Shown: positions 1-6,429 of the stretch, one piece after another | How positions within the stretch are numbered: position 1 is the first letter of the stretch | Layout of the letters: every line of letters begins with the position of its first letter | Source: Sulfurimonas sp. | GTDB taxonomy: Bacteria; Campylobacterota; Campylobacteria; Campylobacterales; Sulfurimonadaceae | Direction: 5' to 3' | Assembly: GCA_027056465.1 (NCBI GenBank) | Contig: JALUKS010000051.1 | Span: 1 to 13,671 of the forward strand | DNA: 13,671 bases | The notes under the pieces: model-generated | What the model saw: the letters and a program-made list of their open reading frames with translations, nothing else | The model's database searches: none | What the model was told of the DNA's origin: nothing | Position numbers and translations under genes: made by a program

Positions 1-203
1 GTTTTACCACTCCCACCGACATTGAGATTACCTACACTCACTATATCTATGCCAAAATCTTCAGCCCTCTGTGTTTTAAAACGCAAATACATAATTGAAC
101 AGTAGAGCCAAGAGAGGGGAAGAAGCAGTATAGTGAGTAGTTTTTGTAGAGCATTAGGGTTGTAGAAGTAGTGCTCAACCCAAAATATTACTCTTGTTTT
201 CAC
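1..203 (-). CDS. lpxK: Tetraacyldisaccharide 4'-kinase, N-terminal part (cut by window edge)
   Basis: LpxK phosphorylates the 4' position of the lipid A disaccharide precursor at the inner face of the cytoplasmic membrane. Only the first 67 codons are here; the frame is open to the left edge. I see the family's opening WVEHYFYNP at residues 8-16, one hydrophobic segment at about residues 19-40 fitting the N-terminal membrane anchor, and the start of the P-loop, GNLNVGGSGK at 58-67, which matches the LpxK Walker A. The GTG start at 203 lies 7 bases after the stop of the upstream aminotransferase gene; a stop lies nine codons upstream in the same frame and no ATG intervenes. No good Shine-Dalgarno sequence precedes it, so translation probably depends on coupling to the upstream gene. 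The family call is firm despite truncation; the exact start is less certain. Confidence 0.9.
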   Translation of the reverse strand, partial: MKTRVIFWVEHYFYNPNALQKLLTILLLPLSWLYCSIMYLRFKTQRAEDFGIDIVSVGNLNVGGSGK

Positions 204-210
204 GTTACTA

Positions 211-1341
211 TTAAACGCGAGTTTTTGCTATTTTTTTGATGCTTTTTATCACTGTTTGTACATCAGCATCACTCATATTTGCATAGATAGGCAGAGAGAG
301 CAGTTGCTGAAATGTACGTAGTGCTACTGGGTAGTCATTAACACGAAGCTGATACTTTGACTTATAGTAGGAAAGCAAGTGAAGTGGGATATAGTGCAAA
401 CCACTTCCGATGCCAACATCACGAAGTGCTACTGCAAAAGAGTCACGATTTTTATCTACCTTGATAATATATAAAGAAAATGGATGCTCATCATTTTGCA
501 TATCTGGAACAGTAATATGATCGACATTCGCAAGCTCTTTAGAGTAGTGTGCAGCTATGGCTTGTTGGCGTTTTATTGCACTATCTCTATCGGCTACAAC
601 AGAACGGATATAAGCCGCGTTTAACTCACTCATAGAGTAATCATTTCCAATATCTACAACATCATAGATATATGAGAGGGCATCTTCATCACGAACTATT
701 GCATGGTTTGTAAGCAGGCGTGCACGCTCCATAATTTCATTCTCATCTGTTACAAGCATACCACCGTTACAGATATTTTTTTTCAGATGTGAAGAGAAGT
801 TAAAACATACTATGTCTGCTCCTGTTGCACCAATTCTCTTACCTTTATAAGTAGCACCAAGAGCATCACTAGCATCTTCTACAATCTTGACCTTATACTC
901 TTTTGCCATTTTATAAACACGCTCAAGATTTACAGTAGCACCTGCTAGGTGAGTGATAACTACGGCTTTAAGTTTTTTGTTTTTATTCTCTTCTAAATAA
1001 TCTTCAAGTTTATCAAGATTGATGTTATAAGAGTCAGCATCGATGTCTATAAAAACAGGTTCTGCATCGAAATGACGTACAACTTCAGGAACATTTGGAT
1101 GTGCATTAACAGAGCAAACTACTTTATCACCGCGTTTAAGATCAAGTGCTAGCATCGCTAAGTGTAAAGCAGAAGTACCGTGTGAAGTTGCTAGAGCATA
1201 CTTCGCTCCAACATAAGAGGCGAACTCATGCTCTAACTCTTCTACTTGATTTATATCTTCTCCATCAAGTGCATCACTTACATTTGCATGTGCCTCACGG
1301 GAACTTTCATACTTACTAAATGGTATCTTTAAACTGTTCAT
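211..1341 (-). CDS. DegT/DnrJ/EryC1/StrS-family PLP aminotransferase, substrate unknown
   Basis: This 376-residue fold-type I PLP enzyme belongs to the family that transfers amino groups to keto-sugars. Visible motifs are SHGTSALHLAM at about 53-63 (phosphate-binding region), VEDASDALGA at 154-163 with Asp156 in the position that contacts the PLP ring nitrogen, and FSSHLKKNICNGGM at 182-195, where Lys188 aligns with the Schiff-base lysine. Two things are odd. The loop after Lys188 is two residues shorter than the usual KxITTxxGG form, and residue 159 is Asp where sugar aminotransferases usually have His or Gln. The start at 1341 has a good ribosome site (AAAGGAAAG) and lies 11 bases after the nadE stop; lpxK follows 7 bases downstream. 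Adjacency to lpxK suggests a surface-glycan or lipid A role, but that is inference. It does not look like PseC or PglE. Confidence 0.88.
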   Translation of the reverse strand: MNSLKIPFSKYESSREAHANVSDALDGEDINQVEELEHEFASYVGAKYALATSHGTSALHLAMLALDLKRGDKVVCSVNAHPNVPEVVRHFDAEPVFIDIDADSYNINLDKLEDYLEENKNKKLKAVVITHLAGATVNLERVYKMAKEYKVKIVEDASDALGATYKGKRIGATGADIVCFNFSSHLKKNICNGGMLVTDENEIMERARLLTNHAIVRDEDALSYIYDVVDIGNDYSMSELNAAYIRSVVADRDSAIKRQQAIAAHYSKELANVDHITVPDMQNDEHPFSLYIIKVDKNRDSFAVALRDVGIGSGLHYIPLHLLSYYKSKYQLRVNDYPVALRTFQQLLSLPIYANMSDADVQTVIKSIKKIAKTRV

Positions 1342-1352
1342 TTTTCTTTCCT

Positions 1353-2159
1353 TTATAAAGTTATATCTCTAGGATAATTAAAGTCATGGTTAACTGTTCT
1401 TGATGTCAATTTTGCGATAACTGGCATTTTCCTCTTAAAATGGTTACGAAATATTTTTGAGATGATCATATCGAGCATCTTCGCATCTATGCCACGAGCC
1501 ACTATCGCATCACGAGAGAGTCGCTCTTCTACATAGAGTTGCATCGCTCTATCGAGTTGTGCATAAGTATAGCCCAAATCAGCTTCATCACTCTGCCCAT
1601 CCCAAAGGTCAGCAGAGGGAGGCTTTTTGATGATACATTTTGAAACACCTAGATATGCAGCGAGTTCAAAAACTTCACTCTTATATAAATCACCTATAGG
1701 ATTGATAGCTGAAGCTAAATCCCCATAGAGTGTTCCATACCCAAGCATCAGCTCACTCTTGTTACTCGTACCAAGGACTAAAGCACCCTGCTCTGCACTG
1801 AGGTCAAAGAGTGTCGCCATTCGCATACGAGAAGAGAAATTTCCTTTTCGTAAATTGTCCAGATTTGGATGCATCTCTTCATAAGCTCGAAGCATCGGTT
1901 CTATAGTCGCAGTTCTTGCATTGAGATTAAAATCACGACAGAGTGTATCAGCATCATCTAAAGAGCTTTGAGAAGAGTAGTGCGAAGGCATCTTAACACA
2001 GAGAAGATCATCACCAAAGATAGCCTGAGCAAGAACAGCCACGACAGCAGAATCAAGCCCACCACTCAGCCCTATAACAACTTTTTTGAGTCCAGTTTTT
2101 TTAACCTCATCCTCTAAAAAGTGGTGTAAATACTCTGTAATCTCGCCATATTTACTCAT
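1353..2159 (-). CDS. nadE: NH3-dependent NAD+ synthetase
   Basis: NadE makes NAD+ from deamido-NAD+, ATP and ammonia in the cytoplasm, the last step of NAD biosynthesis. The 268-residue protein has the PP-loop SGGLDS at 32-37, GTSNKSE at 130-136, GYGTLYGD at 140-147, the SADLWDGQSDEADLG segment at 182-196, and a C-terminal RNHFKRKMP at 238-246. There is no glutaminase domain, so free ammonia is the expected donor. I place the start at 2159. A longer in-frame reading to 2252 would add 31 residues without family resemblance, would run over the end of the preceding gene, and would span a strong -10 box. AAAGG lies 11 bases before the chosen ATG. The gene is followed closely by the aminotransferase and lpxK; lpxK and nadE are also neighbours in Campylobacter jejuni. 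Confidence 0.95.
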   Translation of the reverse strand: MSKYGEITEYLHHFLEDEVKKTGLKKVVIGLSGGLDSAVVAVLAQAIFGDDLLCVKMPSHYSSQSSLDDADTLCRDFNLNARTATIEPMLRAYEEMHPNLDNLRKGNFSSRMRMATLFDLSAEQGALVLGTSNKSELMLGYGTLYGDLASAINPIGDLYKSEVFELAAYLGVSKCIIKKPPSADLWDGQSDEADLGYTYAQLDRAMQLYVEERLSRDAIVARGIDAKMLDMIISKIFRNHFKRKMPVIAKLTSRTVNHDFNYPRDITL

Positions 2160-2195
2160 ATACTCTAAAACCTTTCTAAATTTATTGATAAAAAT

Positions 2196-2204
2196 ATTAT
2201 AACA
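2196..2204 (-). promoter_or_regulatory. Extended -10 promoter for nadE
   Basis: Read on the minus strand, the 61-base spacer upstream of nadE holds TGTTATAAT, a consensus -10 box with the TGn extension, which would start transcription near 2189, about 30 bases before the nadE ATG. No -35 consensus is apparent. An 11-base inverted repeat, TTTGT-T-ACAAA at 2209-2219, lies just upstream and could be a protein site, though it may be chance in AT-rich DNA. The box implies that nadE and the genes after it can be expressed apart from the DUF455 gene. Confidence 0.55.
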
Positions 2205-2220
2205 AAGTTTTGTAACAAAC

Positions 2221-3036
2221 TTAACATACCTCGTGTTTCGCCATCGTCTCAAGCTCGCTACAACTAAATCCAGCCTCTTTTCTCGCTTCTACATTTAAGT
2301 TTTGGGGGCGAAGAAAGCCTCGTGGGTAGTATTTTTGAATAATCTCAAAATAGACATCTTTTTGCACTCCCTCTTGCTCGCAAGCATACTCAAACCAGAT
2401 ATCGCCTTTTTTGACATGTGCAACCTCCTCCTCAAGTATCACTTCTAGTGTAGCTATGATTTTACTTATCATCTCACTTTTTGGAAGTTTTTTGAGTTTG
2501 CTGAGTATCATAGGGGTAGCATCAAGTCCATTAGCTTCTAAGTAACGCGGAACTACTGCCATACGCTCTAGTAGAGTCTGCGTTCTCTGACTCGCTTCAA
2601 AAAGGGCATTGTGTACCTCAACATCTCCATACTCTGCACCAAGCTCTTTAAGAAGTGTTTCTAACATCAAAAAGTGTCTTATCTCATCTTGTGCTACTTC
2701 TAGCCAGTCATCATAATAGTTCTTTGGAAGCCCAACAAATCGATAAGCACCATCAAGTGCTAAATCAATAGCAGAGTACTCTATGTGAGCTATAGCATGA
2801 AGCAAATTTATCTGCCCATCTTTCGCTGTTAAGTTTTTGCGTTTAGGTACATCTTGAGGAGCTATAACCTTACAAAACTCATGATAGGATGGCTCTTCAA
2901 AATAGAGAGCTTGATGTGTATCATCAAAAATCATCTCCTGACTTTTATAGCACATATAAAACTTCTCAAACATCTCTACTTTTTGGCTTACACTCTTAGC
3001 TTGCAAGAGTAACTCTAGCTCTTTATAAAAATTCAT
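2221..3036 (-). CDS. DUF455 family ferritin-like protein
   Basis: This 271-residue protein resembles the DUF455 (COG2833) family, helical proteins of the ferritin-like superfamily whose function is not settled. Candidate di-metal ligands are spaced as in a ferritin-like four-helix bundle: Glu86 in HIEYSA, Glu118 and His121 in DEIRHF, Glu167 in RYLEANGLDATP (164-175), and the EEEVAHV segment with His207. I infer a di-iron or similar carboxylate-bridged centre; an oxidoreductase or hydroxylase role is possible but not shown. The ATG at 3036 is the first start in frame, since a stop lies five codons upstream, yet no Shine-Dalgarno sequence precedes it, and the leader may be very short. It diverges from the metallohydrolase gene across 40 bases. 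nadE follows after 61 bases on the same strand with its own likely promoter. Confidence 0.85.
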   Translation of the reverse strand: MNFYKELELLLQAKSVSQKVEMFEKFYMCYKSQEMIFDDTHQALYFEEPSYHEFCKVIAPQDVPKRKNLTAKDGQINLLHAIAHIEYSAIDLALDGAYRFVGLPKNYYDDWLEVAQDEIRHFLMLETLLKELGAEYGDVEVHNALFEASQRTQTLLERMAVVPRYLEANGLDATPMILSKLKKLPKSEMISKIIATLEVILEEEVAHVKKGDIWFEYACEQEGVQKDVYFEIIQKYYPRGFLRPQNLNVEARKEAGFSCSELETMAKHEVC

Positions 3037-3046
3037 AGTCGAATAA

Positions 3047-3055
3047 TGCTATAAT
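3047..3055 (+). promoter_or_regulatory. Extended -10 promoter for the metallo-hydrolase gene
   Basis: The plus strand reads TGCTATAAT, a consensus -10 box with TGn extension, 21 bases before the ATG at 3077. Transcription would begin near 3062, leaving a leader of about 15 bases that contains the ribosome site AAAGAG. The 40-base divergent gap must also serve the DUF455 gene on the other strand, but no comparably good box is seen in that direction. Confidence 0.55.
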
Positions 3056-3076
3056 AAGGTTAAAAAAGAGATAAAT

Positions 3077-3670
3077 ATGACTATAAAAAGAGAGCCAATG
3101 GGAGTTTATCAGACAAACTGTTACATTGTAACTATAAAAGGAAAGGATTTTATCATCGATCCAGGTGTTAATGCACTTCCTTGGATAAAAGAGAGTGTCA
3201 CTAATCCAGTAGCTATTTTAAACACACATGGACATTTTGATCATGTCTGGTCAAACGCAGAGGTACAAAAAGAGTTTGGCATTAAACTCTATACACCAAA
3301 AGGGGATGTTCCTCTGCTCAAAGATAGCTCGTGGATGCCAGATTTACCACCCTCCACTCCTGATGTCATTATAGATGGAGATGAGGAGCTTGACTTTGAT
3401 GGCGTTAAGGTGCAGTTTCGCCACTTCCCAGGTCACTGCCCAGGATGTTCTACCATAGAGATAGGAGATGCTATGTTTAGCGGGGACTTTATCTTTGAGC
3501 GAAGCATAGGTCGTACAGACTTTCCACTCTCTAGCCCTAGTGATATGAAAGCCTCTTTAGAGAAGTTCAAACTTTTAGACTTTGACAAAAGAGTTTATCC
3601 GGGGCATGGAGGCACAACAACTGTAAGACAAGAACAGCAAAATGCTGACTACTGGATAAAGAGTTTATAA
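3077..3670 (+). CDS. Metallo-beta-lactamase-fold hydrolase, glyoxalase II-like
   Basis: This 197-residue single-domain protein belongs to the MBL fold, in the group of short glyoxalase II-like hydrolases often labelled YcbL-like. The metal-binding set is complete: THGHFDH at 50-56 (His51, His53, Asp55, His56), His120 in HFPGHCPGC, Asp137 in FSGDFIF, and His177 in YPGHGGTTT. A di-metal (probably zinc or iron) thioester or related hydrolase is expected in the cytoplasm; no signal peptide is visible. It is too short for the full substrate-binding C-terminal domain of classical glyoxalase II, so the substrate cannot be named. It is a single-gene unit with its own promoter. Its stop is four bases from the stop of the convergent thioesterase gene. 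Confidence 0.88.
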   Translation: MTIKREPMGVYQTNCYIVTIKGKDFIIDPGVNALPWIKESVTNPVAILNTHGHFDHVWSNAEVQKEFGIKLYTPKGDVPLLKDSSWMPDLPPSTPDVIIDGDEELDFDGVKVQFRHFPGHCPGCSTIEIGDAMFSGDFIFERSIGRTDFPLSSPSDMKASLEKFKLLDFDKRVYPGHGGTTTVRQEQQNADYWIKSL

Positions 3671-3674
3671 GTAC

Positions 3675-4169
3675 CTAAGCTCCAGACTCAAGATTTTCAT
3701 TTTCTTCATCTAAAAGATGTAGTTTTAAGACATGTCTATCTGTAACAACTGTCTTAAACTCACCCTCAAATACTTTTATATCCAGCACATACCCAGTAAC
3801 ATGAACGTTGCGTTTTCTACCCTCTTTATGTCTCACTTTTGCAATGAACTTTACTTCATCATGGAACTTAACGGGAGAGAGAAACTGACACTCACTTGCG
3901 ACTAAAACAACATTGTGTTGGTTGACTGCAAGCATAGCAGCGTAATCTGCAGAATTAAAAATAAACCCACCATGAATCAGTCCTATATCATCTGCTACCA
4001 TTTCAGGTTGTGTCACAAGAAGTAGCTCTATATAGCCATCTTCTATAAGTATAATCTCACCACAAAGATGCTGATTTATTCTCTCATGCGTGTTTACTAA
4101 AACTTCTACTTTACTCTCTGTATCTGTTGCTATCTCTAAATCTTTATCTTCTATATCATTTCTTGCCAT
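3675..4169 (-). CDS. PaaI-like hotdog-fold thioesterase
   Basis: This is a 164-residue protein with a single hotdog domain. The HGG motif at 66-68 followed by Asp75 (IHGGFIFNSADYAAML) is the active-site signature of the PaaI/YbgC-type acyl-CoA thioesterases, and SECQFLSPVKFHDEV at 92-106 fits the following strands. The acidic N-terminus (about residues 5-20) and acidic C-terminal tail lie outside the fold. It probably hydrolyses an acyl-CoA or similar thioester; the substrate is unknown. The ATG overlaps the cmoB stop as TAATG, and the ribosome site AAAGGA lies within the last cmoB codons, so it is co-translated with cmoB. I know of no functional reason for this pairing. Confidence 0.82.
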   Translation of the reverse strand: MARNDIEDKDLEIATDTESKVEVLVNTHERINQHLCGEIILIEDGYIELLLVTQPEMVADDIGLIHGGFIFNSADYAAMLAVNQHNVVLVASECQFLSPVKFHDEVKFIAKVRHKEGRKRNVHVTGYVLDIKVFEGEFKTVVTDRHVLKLHLLDEENENLESGA

Positions 4170-5062
4170 TATTTTTTATCCTTTATTAGTCTTACATATA
4201 TTCTCTGTGGTGCTGGGTAACCTTCAACTGTTTTTTTACTATCCTTTGGATCTAAAAAGTCCTCTAAAGACTGCCCCTCTATCCACTCTGTTTTTCTCTG
4301 TTCATTTGATTCAGTCACTGAAGTTTCGAGCACTTCAAAAGAGACAAATCCTGCACGTAGACACCAGTTTTTCAGAGCTGCTATTGTCGGTACAAAGTAG
4401 ATATTTGGTATCTTAGAGTAAGAAGACTCAGGACATAATGCCATCTCCTCCTCACCATCTATATAAAAAGTATCGAGGATGACTTCCCCTTTTTTATCTA
4501 GCCCCTTATAGAGTTGCTTGAGCATAGCTACAGGGTCACTTCTGTGATATAAAACGCCAAGACAGAAGATAGTATCAAACTTCTCCTCATAAAACTCAAC
4601 ATGCTCTACACCCAAAAGCTCATAAACTATATCGCTCTTGACAAAGTGATTAATAAAATCAAACTGAGTTTTGTAAAGTGGCGAGGGATCAAAACCAACT
4701 AGCTTAGTAGGCTTATCTTCAAGCATACGGAACATATAGTATCCATTATTGCACCCTATATCGGCAACTCTCTTATTTTTTACATTGAAATAAGGGCGAA
4801 GCAGATTGTACTTTATGTTACTCTGCCACTCGGTATCGATGTAAGTAGCACCTATTTCAAAGGGTCCTTTTCTCCACGGCATAAGGGCTTTTGCATCGGC
4901 AAAAAGTTTTGCTTCATCAAGTTCTGCTTCTATTTTGACGACATCACCGAAGCTGACTTTTACATCTACGACTTCGAGATTATCTATCACCTCACGAAGT
5001 GGAGCGATGTTTTTCCATGTCATCCACTTTTCGCGTTCTATTCTCAGTTGTTTTAAATCCAT
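4169..5062 (-). CDS. cmoB: tRNA U34 carboxymethyltransferase
   Basis: CmoB transfers a carboxymethyl group from carboxy-SAM to 5-hydroxyuridine at the wobble position, giving cmo5U34 in tRNAs that read four-fold codon boxes. The protein of 297 residues has LMPWRKGPF at 60-68, IDTEWQS at 75-81, the SAM-fold glycine motif VADIGCNNGYYMFRM at 99-113, GVLYHR at 169-174, and the C-terminal TVEGYPAPQR at 278-287. By alignment from memory, the carboxy-SAM-binding residues of E. coli CmoB (Lys91, Tyr200, Arg315) correspond to Lys65, Tyr172 and Arg287, all present. It is shorter than the E. coli enzyme, mainly at the N-terminus. I prefer the ATG at 5062; a GTG at 5071, three codons upstream, is also possible and neither has a clear ribosome site. 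CmoA, which makes carboxy-SAM, is not in this window. Confidence 0.95.
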   Translation of the reverse strand: MDLKQLRIEREKWMTWKNIAPLREVIDNLEVVDVKVSFGDVVKIEAELDEAKLFADAKALMPWRKGPFEIGATYIDTEWQSNIKYNLLRPYFNVKNKRVADIGCNNGYYMFRMLEDKPTKLVGFDPSPLYKTQFDFINHFVKSDIVYELLGVEHVEFYEEKFDTIFCLGVLYHRSDPVAMLKQLYKGLDKKGEVILDTFYIDGEEEMALCPESSYSKIPNIYFVPTIAALKNWCLRAGFVSFEVLETSVTESNEQRKTEWIEGQSLEDFLDPKDSKKTVEGYPAPQRIYVRLIKDKK

Positions 5063-5088
5063 TTTAATCACTATTCTATATTTATTTT

Positions 5089-5100
5089 AGTATAATTGTA
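5089..5100 (-). promoter_or_regulatory. Probable -10 region for cmoB
   Basis: On the minus strand this stretch contains TACAAT (5100 to 5095) overlapping TATACT (5094 to 5089), either of which could be the -10 box for cmoB, with a start near 5082-5088 and a leader of roughly 20-26 bases to the ATG at 5062. It lies directly over the plus-strand -10 box of the transporter gene, so polymerase could probably occupy only one direction at a time. No -35 box is clear. Confidence 0.4.
5091..5096 (+). promoter_or_regulatory. -10 box for the cation efflux gene
   Basis: A perfect TATAAT sits 47 bases before the ATG at 5143, preceded by T-rich sequence in place of a recognisable -35 box, as is common for the vegetative sigma factor in Campylobacterota. 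It would give a leader of about 40 bases ending in the ribosome site AAGGA at 5132-5136. No metal-responsive operator was recognised. Confidence 0.5.
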
Positions 5101-5142
5101 CCCTAATATTGTGTAATAAAAATTTTGAATCAAGGATATTGA

Positions 5143-6036
5143 ATGAGATTAGAGAAAAAAGCAACAGTTGTTTCCATGTCAGTAGCTGGGCTACTTGTCC
5201 TTATGAAGATGAGTATCGGGATTATGAGTGGGAGTGTTTCCATTCTTGCTTCAGCCATAGACTCCCTACTAGACTTCATAGTTTCGCTCTTTAACTACTT
5301 TGCTCTGCACAACTCAGAGAAAAATCCTGATGAGACTTTCAACTTTGGTCGCTCCAAGATAGAACCACTTGCAGCAGTGATAGAGGGAGTAGTTATCTTT
5401 CTTTCTGCTCTTTTCATCCTCTATGAAGCTCTAGTAAAATTAGTCCATCCTCACGAGATTTCTTTTCTAAACCAGAGTATTTATATAATGATTGCCTCAT
5501 CTATTGCAACATTTTTCTTAGTTATGTTTTTAAAGTATGTAGCCAAAAAGACAAATAATATGGTCATCCGTGCAGATGCCATTCACTACCAAACAGATCT
5601 CTTTTCAAACGGTGCAGTACTCTTTGCTCTTGTTGCTATCTCCTATACAGGGGAAGCTTTAATCGACCCTATTTTAGGTATTGCCATTGCATTTTATATG
5701 ATTTACTCTGCTATACCTATCATAAAAGAGGGAGTTCTTATGCTACTCGATGCAGCACTGCCAGAAAAAGAAAAAGCAAAGATTATAGAGATTATAGAGG
5801 CAGAACCAGTCATCCAAGCATACCACTATCTACAAACGCGAGAATCAGGATCGCATATCTTTGTCTCTGTGCATATAGTTTTTAATGTCAGTATCTCTTT
5901 GTATGATGCACACCTAGTAGCTGATAGAGTTGAAGCGAAGATTAAAGAACTATTTGAGGATAAAAAGAGCCATATTCTTATACATATGGACCCTTATGAT
6001 GATTCGGAAATTAACGAAGATGAAGAGGAGTGGTAG
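5143..6036 (+). CDS. Cation diffusion facilitator transporter, FieF-like
   Basis: This 297-residue inner-membrane antiporter resembles E. coli FieF along its length. About six membrane helices are visible at roughly 8-29, 34-55, 77-98, 112-131, 153-170 and 174-196. The transport site is intact as the DD/HD type: Asp40 and Asp44 in ASAIDSLLD, then His148 and Asp152 in RADAIHYQTD. This set fits export of Zn2+ and possibly Fe2+ in exchange for protons. The cytoplasmic C-terminal domain starts near LLDAALPEKE (201-210) and keeps the histidines that bind regulatory metal in FieF-type proteins (His238, His244, His281 in the IHMDP segment). It ends with a short, strongly acidic tail, residues 284-297. 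A good AAGGA ribosome site lies six bases before the ATG. It converges with the next gene across 3 bases. Metal specificity cannot be read from sequence alone. Confidence 0.9.
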   Translation: MRLEKKATVVSMSVAGLLVLMKMSIGIMSGSVSILASAIDSLLDFIVSLFNYFALHNSEKNPDETFNFGRSKIEPLAAVIEGVVIFLSALFILYEALVKLVHPHEISFLNQSIYIMIASSIATFFLVMFLKYVAKKTNNMVIRADAIHYQTDLFSNGAVLFALVAISYTGEALIDPILGIAIAFYMIYSAIPIIKEGVLMLLDAALPEKEKAKIIEIIEAEPVIQAYHYLQTRESGSHIFVSVHIVFNVSISLYDAHLVADRVEAKIKELFEDKKSHILIHMDPYDDSEINEDEEEW

Positions 6037-6039
6037 GTC

Positions 6040-6429
6040 TTAGTTCTTTAAAGACTCCACCCATTCTGATTGTACTATTTGAAGTTGTGGATTTGGTACT
6101 TCTAAAAAGGCGACTTCAAATCTATCTTCAAATTCAGACACACCAAAGCTTCTTGGACGAACGGCAAGTACCTGTGCATTTGGAAGTTGCTTCCCAAAAC
6201 AGAAAATGATATTTTTTGCCTTTAAAATCCCCTCACCAATTACACAATCTTCTATACTTTTTGTGTGCTCATAGTGATCAAAAGTAGCTATATATTTTGC
6301 TATAGGATGTGCTTCTATAAGAGTTTCAAAGTGATTGAGAATAGCATCCACACTTGTAAACTTTGTTTCTTCCTTTTTTATTACCATTGAATAAACTGGA
6401 TATTTGTCCATAAATTGTATTTTTTGCAT
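6040..6429 (-). CDS. Conserved protein of unknown function (resembles DUF6858)
   Basis: A 129-residue soluble protein without signal peptide or membrane segment. It resembles a small family I recall as DUF6858, found mainly in Campylobacterota and other sulfur-oxidising bacteria; the family name is from memory and should be checked. The most distinctive stretches are FMDKYPVYSM at 6-15, FDHYEHTKS at 50-58, KNIIFCFGKQLP at 72-83, and VRPRSFGV at 90-97. The invariant-looking His and Cys residues (His52, His55, Cys62, Cys77) are noted, but no known metal or catalytic motif can be claimed. Its ATG overlaps the truD stop as TAATG with AAGGA in the last truD codons, so it is translated with truD. 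No function is proposed. Confidence 0.8.
   Translation of the reverse strand: MQKIQFMDKYPVYSMVIKKEETKFTSVDAILNHFETLIEAHPIAKYIATFDHYEHTKSIEDCVIGEGILKAKNIIFCFGKQLPNAQVLAVRPRSFGVSEFEDRFEVAFLEVPNPQLQIVQSEWVESLKN

Noticed and set aside
4090..4416. Plus-strand open frame of about 108 codons with hydrophobic stretches, opposite the cmoB/thioesterase junction
   Set aside because: It lies wholly antisense to two well-supported genes, has no ribosome site or family resemblance, and its hydrophobicity follows from the reverse reading of the opposite frames.
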